64,000 bases of DNA from Clarireedia homoeocarpa (Eukaryota > Ascomycota > Leotiomycetes > Helotiales > Rutstroemiaceae). The notes beneath the pieces are model-generated. The model made no database searches, was not told where the DNA came from, and was given only the letters and a program-made list of their open reading frames with translations. Position numbers and translations under genes: made by a program. Each line of letters begins with the position of its first letter. The stretch's first letter is position 1. Of the stretch, positions 1 to 14,122 are shown piece by piece. The stretch lies in NCBI GenBank assembly GCA_001465935.1, contig LNKV01000044.1:23709-87708 (forward strand). The letters are read 5' to 3'.

Positions 1-134
1 TAAAATTATATATAAAAATATTAAAAATATAATAATTATTAAATTTATAAACTAAGAATTAATATAAATTAATCAAGAAAAAAATTATTAAAATATTATA
101 TAAAATATAAATTTTTTCAAATTAATAAATTTAT

Positions 135-230
135 TTATTATCTATTAACTATAATCTAGTTCTTTATAAGCTTTAGTAAAAGTATTAAAATCAGATCTTA
201 AATATATCTAATTATTTATTTTTAATTAAA
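135..230. repeat. Direct repeat, copy 1 (311-bp spacing)
   Basis: About 95 bp that recur with the same order and length at 446-541. Shared landmarks are TTATCTATTAA, TATAATCTA, a CTTTAGTAAAA run and AGATCTTAAATATA. Differences are mainly transitions. The 311-bp offset suggests an internal duplication in a decayed element, or part of a pair of short LTR-like ends. Nothing decides between these. Confidence 0.6.
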
Positions 231-445
231 AGATAAATTATAATATATTTATAATTATTAGATAATAAATTGTTAGTTAGATATAAGTTTATCGATAACG
301 ATTAGTAATAAGTAAAATCTTCTATTTATAGTTAATAGAAAGTTAAATTAATATATTAAGATTTTAAATTATCAGTTACTAGTTTTTTATTTTTATATAG
401 CTTATTATCTATTAACTATTTTTTTTTCCTTTTATTATTACTTGA

Positions 446-541
446 TTATTATCTATTAATTATAATCTAACTATCTATAAACTTTAGTAAAAATACTAAA
501 ATTAGATCTTAAATATACCTAATTATCTATTTTCAATTTTC
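446..541. repeat. Direct repeat, copy 2 (311-bp spacing)
   Basis: Second copy of the 135-230 repeat, colinear with it. It diverges at scattered C/T and A/G positions, consistent with RIP acting independently on each copy. Confidence 0.6.
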
Positions 542-3500
542 TATCTAAAGTTTATTTATTATCTATATATTAGTAATTATTTTCCTAATTTCTTCTAATT
601 CTAAGTTTATTTCTTGAAAACTATCTATTAGCTTTTTAAGTATATAATCTATAATTAGTTTTATCTTATTAAAATTTAAATACTAATCTAATATCTATTC
701 GAGCTCTTTTTAATATTCAATAAGTCTAGATTTATAATATTAAGACTGATAGATTTATAGTTTCTCTTAAACTAAGTTCTAAAACTACTTTATATTATAT
801 TTAATATCTAGTTAGTTTTTCACTAGTAAGTCGATTAGTTATCGATAATAAACTTTTATTATTATAGTTTATTTTTATTAATTTTTCTGAAAGAATTTAC
901 TAGCTTATAAATAAAATATAATCTAATTAGTTATAATAAAATAATATTTAAATTACTCTCTAAATTCCTTTATTATTATAGCTCTATCCCGCTATTCAAG
1001 TAGCTTATTAGCTCGGCAAAAGAGAATATAAAAGAGGATATTATTTTATTATTAATAGTTATTTTACTGACTATCTAAGAAGTTTTAGATAAATAAAATA
1101 AAAGCTTTAATTAATTAAATTATTATTTAATTAGTATTAACTAGTTAGAGATCTTATATCGATTTATAAGTTAATAAATATTTTATTTTAATCTAATAAA
1201 GAGATATAGTACTTTAAATAACCTCTTTATAATAGTTTTTCTAGAATCTTAACTTAAAATAATTCTAAACCTCTTTATAAAATATATATATTATAATAAA
1301 ATAGAAATATTTAATAAAGATATACTAATAATCTTTATTATTACTATATTATACTAGTTAATAACTAATAGCTTCTATATATATATAATTGTTTTTAGTT
1401 TTATTTATTTATAAGAAATTCTTCTAGTAATTAGTATAAAGTATATTATTATTAAATACTATTTAATTAGTAAATTATAAGCGAAACACTATTGTTTTCT
1501 AATCGACTCGAAGTCTTAACTATATATACTCGAATTTAGTTTATATAACTTGTAATTCTATTTTAAATATTTCAAGTCCTTCTTTTTATTATTAAAATTT
1601 TTCTTTTTAAAAATTATTTAGCTATATAATAGATATTAAATCGAAAGCGAATAGTAGTACTTATAATAGTATAGTTATTAACTTATAATATTTATAATCT
1701 ACTTAAGTTTTTACTTTTAAACTCAATATCTATTTAAAAGTTATAATAAACTTATTTATATTTTTATATAAATAAGTTAGAAAATCCGAAGTAGATAGTA
1801 AGTATATATACTATAAATTATTAGAGATAATATTATAAATTCAAGTCTAATTACTTATATTCTTTATAGAAGTTCGTATTCAATTTATAAAAGTAAATAT
1901 AATTCGATTTTTTTTTAAATACTAAAAGTCTACTATTATCTTTCAACTATTAAATAATTTAATTATAATTTACTAGTTAAATAACTTTAATATAAAGTAG
2001 AATCTATAGTTAATCTTGCTCGACTTTATTACTAAAATATTTATTTTATTTTAGAATCTTATATTAATTGTTTTAAATAGAGATTATTAAAAAACTTTAT
2101 TTAGACTATATCGAAAAACTTTTTAATACTATTATAAATCTGATTATATACTTAACCTTCTTATTGATAACGAGATAATAGAGATATATCTAATATTAAA
2201 TTATTAATATTTTATAATATAATTATAAAGTAGAGAATAAGAATAATATATCAATTTAGTTTATTATATTTAGTTTATTAAATATAAGACTTTAGATAAT
2301 AAGTCTTTAATAAATAAATAGTAGTTAGTAGATTAGTTTTAACTTACTAGTAATATAATATATAATTGATAGTAGTTATTTCTTTACTTAGATCTAACTA
2401 GATATTATTACAATCGATATATATAAAATTAAGTATAATTGTTAAAGGTCTTTTAAATATCTTTCAGATTTCAAATAAAGTATTATAAGAAAATTGAAAC
2501 TTAGTATTTTTACTTGAAAAGAATAGTTTTACTTTATAATAAATAATATATTCGAGCTTAGTTAATTATTATTATATCTCTTACTAAATAGTAACTAGAC
2601 TTTATAAATATAAAGAATAATAAAGTAATAATAATTAATCTTCTATCTTATTTATATTTATATATATAGATTATTTTATATAATAAGCTTATACTTTCAA
2701 TCGAGTATAATCTTAAAAGTAAAGTAAATATTAGCGATTTATTAATAGAATATAATAAAAAATATTAGAAAGTAGTAACGAATCAGTCTAGACTTATAAG
2801 AGATAATATAGTTAACTACTATCTTTTCTAAAGAAATTTATTAGTTTATTAAGATTATATATTTAAAGAAAGAAAATATAAAAACTAATATCTTTATATT
2901 CTAATATTCGACTAAGATAATAATATAGAACTTTTTGTAACTTAACTTTAAATACTTTTTCGCTTTTTTTAAAATCGTAATAAATTTTAATATAAAGATA
3001 AAGATTAGTACGAATATTTATATAAAAGTAAAAGAAAAAGTTAATATCTATTTTCTAATAAGTAATAATAAAACTATAAGTAAATTCTAGAAAGCTATTA
3101 ATATTAAAGTGAATTACTAATAAACTAGATATTATCTTAAAATAAGAAATATATATATAAAGAATATATTTATTATAAATAGATATTTTATTATTAGTAA
3201 CTTCTTCGCGATTTACTAATAAATTGATATTATAACTATCAAGAAATTTTAATTAATTTAATATAAAAGAATTTTCTTATTAAGTTTTATTTAAAAAGTC
3301 AGGTTTATTTATAATAGTTAGAATAGAGAATCTTTATAACTAATATATATATTTATTTAGACTAGTATACTACTAACGATATTCTAATAAATTATAATTA
3401 AAATATTAATAAGATTCTTCTAAATATTCGTTTAATTAATAACTATTAAATTGAAATAAATAGTTATATAGCTTTTTAGTTAAATTTACTTTAAATTTAT

Positions 3501-5083
3501 CTAATATAGATATTTCCTATTATAATTAAACTTCGACTTTATTAACTTCTTTAATATTATTAGTACTTTGTTTATTACTTAAATAACTTTTATTATTATT
3601 TATATTATCTTTAATATTTAATAACTAGAATTTATCTTCTTCTTTATTATTTTAATTTTATTTATTATCTCTATATTCGTTAATAGAATCAGACTTTTTA
3701 TCTTTTATTTTATTAGTAAAACTAGATTTATTATCTTCCTCTTTATTAGTAAGATTATACTTACTATCTTTATTTTTATTTATAGAATTAATTTATCTAT
3801 TCTCTCTTTTAATTATTAATTACTATTTATTAGAATCTATACTATCTATATTTTTATTACTATTAGAAAGCTAGTTATTAAGATTAAGGTTTAGTATATT
3901 AAATAATTTAATAATATCGAGAAGGAGATTTAGAAGCGAATTATCTATAATAGTTATAAGACTATTAACCGAGTTAGAAATAATATATTATCGAATAAGT
4001 AGTAAAATACTAGTTAAATTACGAATATTTAAAATTGAAATATCGAGTATTTTCTAAGTAGAAACTAGATCGAGGGAGTTATAAAAAGTTATTATATTAG
4101 TACTTAGAGAGATAGTAAATAAATCTATTAAAAAAATACTATTAATATTAAGAGTTATTTAAAGATAAATTAAAGAAAAAAAAATAAAGAATTAGATAAG
4201 AAAATATTTATAATATTAAATCTATTAGTAAAGAACTAGATAGAAAGATATTCGAGAATTAGAAGTAATTAGAAGGCGATTAGTAGAAAAGATACTAATA
4301 AATCGATACTAAAGTCTAATAAAAGAGAAAAAAAACTAGATATAAATTATTTTATTCTTTAAAGCGATTAGAGAGTAATTAAAAAGGAAAATACTTGAAA
4401 ATTTATAATTATTATTAAGCTAATCGCTAATAGTTAAAGAGATAAAAGAAATAAAAATAATATTTAATTATAAGCTTTCTATTTTTTATAAATCCTCTTT
4501 TATAAAATTAACTAGATTTAGTTAAATATAAATAAAAAGATAAAATAGAGTTGAATTAGAAGTAGAATAAAAGATATTTATTATAAAAATCTAAATATAC
4601 TAGCGAACTAATCGTTTATTTATATAAGATTATTATTTAATTAATAAAAGTTTAAATCGAGATATAATTATAAAAGAATAATAATAAAGAGTAAAGTTAT
4701 TTTATAATAAATTTATATAGAAAAGATAATAATATAAAAGATAAATATAATAATATAAAAAGGTAAATAAAAAGAAGTAAATAAAATATAATTAATAAAG
4801 GGTTTATAATAAAGTAGTAATTATATAATAAAATAGTTTACTATTTTAAGAATAACCCGCTTTTTATTTACTAAAATCTGATTTAGGTAGATAGAAGTTA
4901 TATAATAAAATAATTTACTTTTTTAAACGAGATTAATATAACTTGATAGCGAGTTAGTATAAAACTATATATAATTAAAAAACTAACTAAGATCGATTAG
5001 AAGATAATTAGATAGTAGTTTAATTATTAATTAATAGAAATAATAAAGTTTAATATATAGTTATATTATATTTAAGATAAACT

Positions 5084-5120
5084 CGCCCGAAATCTCAACC
5101 CACTTTTTACTTACTAGAAT
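5084..5120. repeat. GC-bearing 37-bp motif, copy A
   Basis: A pocket of C-rich sequence (CGCCCGAAATCTCAACCC followed by a CTTTTTAC and ACTAGAAT segment) in otherwise bleached AT DNA. It matches copy B at 5595-5631 with only two differences, both transitions. A more decayed third version (CCCGCTTTTTATTTACTA) is near 4857. It may be a conserved end of a dispersed element. Confidence 0.6.
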
Positions 5121-5482
5121 TTTTTTATTAAAAATTCTTTATATAAATTAACTTTTAAAATATATTATTAGTTTATAAATTATATAATTTATATTATAAT
5201 TATTAATATAGATATTTAAACTCGCTTATTTTATAGATTAATCAGCTAGTTTTATAATTATAATTTTTATATAATTTTTTATTTTCTATTAAAAATCCTT
5301 GATTTTTTTAATAAAAAATTCTTTATATAATTCAATTTTTAAGATTTTTAAATTATTTTTTCAATATTTAATTAGTTATATAATTACCTAATTAGGTATC
5401 AAGTTTTGTTTATTTTAGATATTGATTTAATAGCTTTGTTATAATAATATTAATAATAGAAATAAAGTAATATTCTAGATAA

Positions 5483-5584
5483 AGCTCGGATTATACTTTA
5501 AATTTTTAGTGAGATTATATAATGAAACGATTTACCCTTTTGGGTAAGGTGAAGCTCGGACCACACCTTAAATTTTAGTAAGTA
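5483..5584. repeat. Short direct repeat around AAGCTCGG, with internal palindrome
   Basis: AAGCTCGG followed by a TTAAATTTTTAG-like stretch occurs at about 5483-5514 and again at 5552-5584, 69 bp apart. Between them lies the palindrome ACCCTTTTGGGT (about 5534-5545). This is one of the least bleached parts of the AT island. Related, more decayed text (TTATATAATAAAAT..TTTAC) occurs near 4826 and 4900. Confidence 0.5.
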
Positions 5585-5632
5585 AAAAGGAACCCGCCCG
5601 AAATCTCAACCCGCTTTTTACCTACTAGAATT
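5571..5632. repeat. Imperfect inverted repeat with short loop
   Basis: AATTTTAGTAAGTAAAAAG at 5571-5589 is the near-complement of CTTTTTACCTACTAGAATT at 5614-5632: 17 of 19 positions pair and the two mismatches are transitions. The loop of about 24 nt contains copy B of the GC-bearing motif. It could be abutting terminal inverted repeats of two non-autonomous elements, or a structural hairpin. Confidence 0.6.
5595..5631. repeat. GC-bearing 37-bp motif, copy B
   Basis: Copy of the 5084-5120 motif, reading CGCCCGAAATCTCAACCC and then CTTTTTACCTACTAGAA. It sits directly before the AAACACTT minisatellite. Confidence 0.6.
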
Positions 5633-6557
5633 AAAAACACTTTAAAAAACACTTTAAAAAACACTTCAACTCTATATTAAAAAACATATTAAAAACACTT
5701 TAAAAAACACTTCAGCCCTATATCAAAAAACACTTGAAAAACACTTTAAAAAAACACTTCAGTTTTATATCAAAAAACACTTTAAAAAATACTTCAACTT
5801 TATATTAAAAAACACTTCAACTTTATATTAAAAAATACTTTAAAAATACTTTAAAAAATACTTCAACTCTATATTAAAAAATATATTAAAAAACACATTA
5901 AAAAATATATTAAAAAATATATCAAAAACACTTTAAAAAATATTTTAACTTTATATTAAAAAACACTTTAACTTTATATTAAAAAATACTTTAATTTTAT
6001 ATTAAAAAATATATTAAAAGTTTAATCTAAGTCTATTTTACTAGTTAAATATTCTTAAACTTAATCTCTCTCTTTTTAGTTAAATAGTACCTCTCTTTTA
6101 ATTATACTCGAGAATCGTATAAAGATATTAGTTATTATTTTAAAAGTTTAAATATATTTAAAAGGTTATATTATAAAAGTAAATAGAGAGGTAGTAGTTA
6201 TTATATTATATTAGAAAAACTATATTATTACTTCGTTTAAATATTCTACTTTATTAACTATTTTAATATACTAACTACTATTTATATCGATATAGAGATA
6301 GAGTTAATTAAAAGTAAAATCGATTATATTCTCTTTTAGCTTAATACTACTTATTAAATAAATAATACTAGTTTATAACTAATATTATATATAAATAGAA
6401 AATCTGTCTTCGCTAACCTTTTTAATATAGTGATTATTTTAATATAATAATCAAAGTATTTTTTAATATAATAGTTAAAGTGTTTTTTAATATAATAGTT
6501 ATAATATTTTTTAAAGTATTTTTAAAGTGTTTTCTAAACCTAACCCGAATTCTAGTA
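5623..6557. mobile_element. Possible non-autonomous (MITE-like) element bounded by ACTAGAATT inverted ends
   Basis: The 10-mer TACTAGAATT at 5623-5632 is the exact reverse complement of AATTCTAGTA at 6548-6557. Just inside each end lie opposed CACTT arrays (5633-6020 forward, about 6440-6535 reverse). The roughly 935-bp unit has no reading frame. Inverted ends with opposed internal repeats suggest a foldback/MITE-like element, but no target-site duplication can be established in such AT-rich flanks. Confidence 0.35.
5633..6020. repeat. AAAAAACACTT / CTATATTAAAA minisatellite
   Basis: An irregular array built from the 11-mer AAAAAACACTT and a longer unit adding TCAACTCTATATTA. More than a dozen CACTT (or bleached TACTT) cores can be counted, and units drift by C/T and G/A changes. 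A shorter array of the reverse complement (AAGTGTTTTTTAATATA) follows at about 6440-6535, so the two arrays could pair. Confidence 0.8.
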
Positions 6558-7597
6558 TTTATTTATATTATCTTTATTTATTTTATTTTATTTTCTTTTC
6601 TAATTAATTATTATTTATTTTAATTTCTTTTTTAACTTTTTCTATATTTTTCTTCTAGATTCTTTATATATAAATTATTTTAATTATATATAATCTATAT
6701 TCTATTTATAAATTTTTAATAATATCTTCTTTTTTAATATTATCTTTATTATTATTATTATATATAAATTATATTTATCTTTATATAAATTTATAATTAA
6801 TAATAATAATAATCTTTTATTATATTACTAATCTTATTCTATTTATATATAATATTTAACTTTTATATTTTAATATTTATATTATCTAAATTCGATTTTA
6901 TTATTTCTTTTCTATTTATTTTAATTATAAATAATCTAATTATATCTTTTTTAATTATATTTCTATCTCTAATTATTATTATAATAATATTATTAATTAT
7001 AAATAATATATTAATAACTTCTTTATTATTTATAATAAATATTAATAAATAATTTTTATATTTTTTTATATTATATATTCTTTATAATATTAAATAATAA
7101 ATATTATTATATTATTTTTAATAAATATATTATAATATTTACTATTAATTATATTAATATAATAAATATTTAAAATTTCGAGTTTATATATAGATTATTT
7201 ATTTATAATATATATTAAAAATAATAATTTCTTTTATAATTTAATTATTATTTAATTTTACTATTTAATTCTTTATTTATTTTATATATCTTTATATTTA
7301 TATTTTCTTCTTTATTTTATTTTTTATTTTCTTTTTTATTTTTCTCTTTATAATATATCTTTTAATAATAGATATCGATTATAATTATATATTTATTATT
7401 TAAATAATTATTAATTTTTATTAATTAATTATAAATTTTATTTATTCTATATAAAATTCTATCTTTATATATTATATATAAGATTCTTATATATATTAAT
7501 TTATAAAATCGAGAGTAACTTTTTTATTTATTTAATATTTAATATCTTATAAATTAATATAATATATATTTTTTATATCTATTTATTTATTATTTAT

Positions 7598-7910
7598 TAA
7601 TATAATCGGTAAAGTTATACTTCAAGAGTGATATTACGTGGGGAAGTACGAGGGTTATATATAATACTCGGAATTATATATAAAATATAGATCTAATATT
7701 AATTATATAAATTATCTTTTTCTCTAATTATAAGATTATATTATAATCTTTATACTTTTTATATAAAGAGTATTGACTATCTACTTATAATCTCTAAAGT
7801 TGATTTTCTAGTTATATAAGTATTATATATTTATATCGAATATATTATATTTACTTTAAGTTCTAGTTTATCTAACTAGAGCTATTTTATAGTCGATTAT
7901 CTATATATTA
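7598..7910. repeat. Left LTR of the 6.8-kb retrotransposon
   Basis: This copy keeps more G and C at its start (a CGTGGGGAAGTACGAGGG stretch near 7637) than the right LTR, where the same positions read T and A. All the differences I aligned by eye are transitions. Confidence 0.85.
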
Positions 7911-10900
7911 GTAACTTTTTCTTTTTTATTCGAATCGAGCCTTTATCAAATTATAAGTTTTTAATATATAAGATTTTTAGTTAAGAGCTTATATTTATTA
8001 TATAATCTATAATAATTAATTAATTATCTAATAATAATAATAATAATAATATTAATAATAATATTAATATTAAATTATTAAAATAAATATAAATAACTAG
8101 TTAAGTTCTTTATTATATAATAAATTAAAATTACTAATTAATTACTTTTATATATAGACTTATTCTATTTATACTTATTAGTATTACTATCGTTAACTTT
8201 ACTATCACTACTCCGAGATTATTATCTTTAAACTACTTTCTTTTTCTTATAAATAGATAGTAGTTTCGAGGATATATTTATAATAATTTATAATAAATAG
8301 TCTTAGCTCTATTAAAATAGAATATAACTTTTATATAAGATTATATTTAAGATATATAGCTTTTAATAATATATTCTTTATATATAAATATTATATTTAT
8401 TTAGAATAAAGGTACTCTTATTTTTAATAATTATAATAAATATTATAAACGAAGTTTTATATCTTTTCCGATTTATATCTAGTTTATTAAATATTAGAAT
8501 AATATTTATAGTAATTATAAATAACGGGATTATAATACTTATTATTATATTATTATCGAGGTTCTATTTAATAACTCGTTGAACGATCTTGATAATAATA
8601 CTAATAATAAATATAATAAAAGTGATTCGAATAAAGCTTTAATTAAATCTAAGTTAATAAACAAAGTAACTACTAATTTAGTAGTTTTTATAATTAATAT
8701 TTTTTATAAGAATCTTATTATCCTTTAAAGTATATACGAAACTTTCTTTTTATTTACAAGTATAATTTCTTTAATTTATTATAAGTTTATATATAATTAC
8801 TAAATAATACTTAAGTTTAGCTTTAACTTTTATATAATACTCGAGATAAATAGTAAGTTTCTATCTTATAAAATTAAGAGGCTTTCTAATTTCTATTAAT
8901 TTTTATTATATATAAAGTATATTTCTTATCTATTTAATAAGTTTAATAAATAATTATAATAAAAATAATATAAAGAAAATTCAAATAACTATATTATATT
9001 TCTCAATTTATACTTTAGGAAAATTAAATAAAAAACTTAAATAAATAAAATTCTTCTTTCTAATATTACTTTTTATTATTATATAATTTATTCTTCTATT
9101 TAGATAATAAGTTTATTTATATCGATTATTATTTCTAGTACCTTATTCACTATCTCTTTAATTATTATATTAGTAGAGTTATTATTATTCTTGATTTATT
9201 AGATTTCTATTAACTCTCTCCTTTTATATAACTGATATAAAGTTATAATATTAATTATTAATTATTTCTCTTTTATTATCTTAAGTTTTATAAAGTAATT
9301 ATATAAAGAGTATAAGTTTATATAAATAATAGTTAGTAATACTAGAAGTCCTAACTACTTAGTAATTATTTAAATTATATAATTGATTATAATTATTAAA
9401 TCGATATTAGTAAATATTTTATAGATCTCGGATATTAGTATACTTTAAATTATATACTTACTCTTTATATTACTTTAGTAAATCAAGTTATTTTTTATTC
9501 TAAATATATTATCTAAATCTTTATATAAATATTTATTTATTAAAAAGATCTTATATTTAAATTATAAGTTAAGATCTTTATTATTAGTAAATAATCTATT
9601 TATAAATATAAAGAGTTTTACTATTTATAATTCTAGAAGAATATAATATATTTCTTTATTTAAATTCTCGATTTATTACTTTAGCTATTTATTTAAAATT
9701 TTAATCTTGTTATATAAAGGTTCTTAGTATTATATTATAATTAATAAGTTGAAGCTTGTTTTTAGCTAGTAGATACTTAAGAGATATACTTCTCGAGTAT
9801 ATTATTTATAATATTTAATTAAATAATTCTTAGATTTAAAGTTTATAAACTTGATTTTCTACTTTTATCTATTTTATATAAAACTAAGATTCTCGTTCTT
9901 AATTTATAGTTTATATCTATTAAAGATTAAAGATATTTTATATAAAAATTTCTCGATCGGTTTTACTTAGAAATTTATTTATTTTAACTCTCTTTCTTCT
10001 TTTTATCTAAACTTCTTGTTCTTTAAAATTAGAGTATTATCTGTTTATATTATTATTATTATAAATATTTCGAGGTTCTTAGAGATTAGAAGATAAAAAT
10101 TATATAAAAAGAGTTTTATATTTAATTTATCTTTATAATAGTTATAGTATATAATCTATTAATATATTCCTAATTTTAGTATTCTATATAAGAGTTTATA
10201 GATAATTATAATTATATTAAAAAGATAGTTTATTTAAATCTCTTTAAATAGTTATATTAGAATTAATTAGTTTAGAAATAATACTAATTATATATATACT
10301 TAGATAATATCTTGAGAGGTTAATTCGATTTCTTTTATATAAAATAAAAAAGTTAGTATTAAGATAATTCTCTAATTTATATATTAAATAGTTAGTAATT
10401 ATATTAAGATATTTTCTTTTTTAGTATTATTATATATTTATATTACTAACTTTGATTTCTTATATAAAACTATTATTATCTTATTTTTAACTTTATTAAT
10501 AAATCGGAAGTTAAAGATTCGTTTAATATAGATTATCAAGTTATATTTAATAAATTCGAAGATTTCTTATATAATTAAATTATTAATTTCCTTTTATTAT
10601 ACTATTTAAAATAAAGGTCTTTTAATTATAATTATATTTTATATATAAAGTTTAACTAAAAGTTCTAAGTTATTTTACTCTTTTTTAATAATAAATATTT
10701 TTATTTTTTTAAATAGGATAATAACTTAAAGAATTAATTATTTTATTAAATATATTTACTTTATCTTCGCTTTTTCTTTTAAGTTTAATTCTAATTAGTT
10801 CTTTATATAAACCTCTATCTCTTTAATTTCTTTAAGAAAAAATAGTTTTATAATTATTATATAAAAGCTAGTTAGATCTAAAAGAAGTTTAATAATATAA

Positions 10901-13900
10901 GTTTCTTTATTAATTACTAGAAGTTTAAAGAGACTAGTTTAACTTTTCTTTTCTTACTAGACTTTTATATCTAATTATAATAAAAAGTTAAGTACTTTTA
11001 TTATCTAAAAGCTATTCTTTATATTTAGAGTTTTCTTAACTTAATACTAAATATTAATTTTTCTGATTTCTATTATTATAGTCTGAATCGCTTAAGTTTA
11101 TATAATTATTAACTAAGATAAAGTTAATATTTAATTTATTTTCAAGTATACTTTAAAAATAAAGAGAGTTAATATAAAGTTATTTAACTTAGTTATATTA
11201 TTTATTACTTTTATAACTATTTATAAGATAATCTTTTTAGAGATATTTTCTTCTTTTATTTTATCTTTAATAATCTTATATAAATATTTAAGAGATTAAT
11301 AATATTTCTCTATTTTACTAATATTATTATATACTTTTATTAGTATTTCTTTTATTTTATTTATTATTATATATATATTCTACTTAAACTTTTAAGATAT
11401 AAATATTATATTTATATTATATATAATATAATCTAATAGATCTAAGTAAATATCGATTTAATATATTTAAAAAGTATTCTATATTATATAAATACTAATA
11501 TCTTTTAGAAACCGAATTATATTAAATATAGTAACTTCGTTTATAATATATAGAACTAGAGATTTATCTAAATATATAATATTAATAATAATCGAGTAAT
11601 TAAATTCGATCTTATTCTTAATTATAAACTAGAATCGTCTAAATAACTTTATATTTAATTAGTAGTAATTATAGAATTTATTTAAATATTCGATTATATA
11701 ATAATCGATATTATTATATCTTACTTTCTCTAGTAATTATATTAGTTTTTATATAAATAAGTATTTAAACTAGTAATATAACTATTTAAGTTTAATTTTA
11801 GTAAAGTAAGTTTAAATAATTATATCTGATTATTATAAAAGTATTTATAAATATCTCTATTTATATATAATAAATATAATATTCTTCTTTTAAATAAAGA
11901 TATTCTTTAAATTATTAAATCGTATATTTATTTTATTTATATCCTGAATATAATAAAGAAATAGAGTATTTATAATTATAATATAGAAAGTAATTAAACT
12001 AACTAATATCTATATAATAGTTATTCTTTTTACTTCTATTATTCTTTTATTAAAACAGATTATATAATTATTACTTTTTATATAAACTAAAGTAATAGAC
12101 AGATTTTATTATTATAATACTTAAAATTATATTTTCTTAATAGTTAATATATTTATAATATTACTATTAAATATAATCTTTTAAAATTATATTAATAAAT
12201 ATTACTTCTCGAATATAAATATTTTGTTATATAATACTTTCTATTCTTTAAGATTATAACGAGTAATACTATATATTATATTAAGGTTAATAAGAGTTTA
12301 AATAATTTAACTATTATTAATTACTTCTATTTTTATAAAGAATTAGTTAAATAAAAGTTTTTATTCTTTTATATTATTCGAATCTTTATTATCTTCTTAC
12401 TTCTTTTCTTATAAGAACTATTCTATTTCTTTATCTTTTTCTTCTTTTTTCTATAAGTATTAATAACTAATATAACTATATATTTTAATTCTCTTTATAT
12501 AAAAGTATATCTTAGTAAAGTAGTTAGTCTATTTATAAATATAATATTTTATATTCTTTTAGTTCCTATCTTCTATATAAGAGTTTAGAAACTAGTTTTT
12601 ATTCTTTATATAAAAGTTTAAAAACTATTTTCCTTTCGAAAATCTTATTATTATCTAATTATTTATTTATATATAATTAAATCTACTTTAATATTTTTAA
12701 TCGACTTAATATTACTTATTAGAATATTATATTTATATTATATACTTTTTTATATATACTACTATTCTAATTATAGATTTTAGATCTGAATAAATAAACT
12801 CGAATATATAAACTAGTTTATATAATATAAAGTTATATTCTAGAATATCTTAATAAATATTAAAAACTTAGTTATATAAAAAGAATTTATTTTAATATTC
12901 AATTAAAAGACCTTTTTATAATATATAAAAATAATCGAAGAGTATCTTTAAATATTTTAGTTTAGATTTAATAAAGTTCTCTCTTTATATAAAAGAGTAT
13001 ATAATCTCTTTTTATTTAAATAAATAAAACTATTTATTCTCTTTTATTTTAAAATATTCTCTAATTATTATAACTATTATATAGAAGTTATATAAGTATT
13101 TAAAGATCTTATTATAATAAAAATCTAATATATAGTTATAAAATAGTATAGAAAAACTAAGATAAAAATAATCTATTAATAAACTAACTTTTATATAATA
13201 GTTGTAAAAGATATATAACTTGTTTTCTAAAATATTATATATCTTACTATTATATTTATACTCTTTATTTAAAAGAATCTTTATTAAATTACTAAAAGGT
13301 TTAGAGATATTATTTCTCTTATATATAGTTAATAGTGAAATAGTTTTAATTAAGTAAAATATCGATATAAAATATATAAAGTAATTATCTAATATTTTAT
13401 TTAGAACTAAAGTTACTTATTCTTACTAAGATATTAGAGTTATAAACAAAGTTATAAATTAAATAAAAGAAGTTATAAAAAAAATAAATATAACTAGAAA
13501 AGTTATTATTAAAGAAGTAATAAAAAGTATAAAAGAAAGTAAGTTAATACTTTTTTATATAAATTAAGAGTTAATCGAATCTATTATATAAAAATACTTT
13601 TTAATATCTTCGATCTTCTATTCTAGATATTTCTTGATATTAATAAGTTTATTAAAGACTTATATATATATATAATTATTAAACTTAGAAATCTAAACTC
13701 TATTTAATATAAAGTAAATATAAAGTTTATAAAGAAGGTTCAAAATAATAAATTTAAATAGTTTTTTACTCTAGCTTTTAAAGTTGTTATAGAAAATAGT
13801 CTATAATATATAGTCGCGATCTTAATCTATTTTATTTTATATAATCTAGATAGCGATCTAAGTAAAAATCTATTTAATAATATATTATTCTAAATTATTT

Positions 13901-14122
13901 AAATCGAAGTCTTAATTTATTAAAGTCGAAGTAACTTTCTTATATTTTATAAACTCTTTAAAATCGATTATATTATTAGAGTTCGAGGTTTATATAAAAG
14001 ATTAAAAAGAAGTTAATAAATTAAAGATAAATAAAATAAAGTATATATAATAAGAAGAATAAAGTTATAAAAATATAATTTAACTTTATTAATTTATAGT
14101 TAATCTAACTACTAATCAATAT

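Noticed and set aside
9000..14000. Surviving reverse transcriptase or integrase frame inside the LTR element
   Set aside because: No open frame with conserved residues could be read on either strand; the superfamily is left unassigned.
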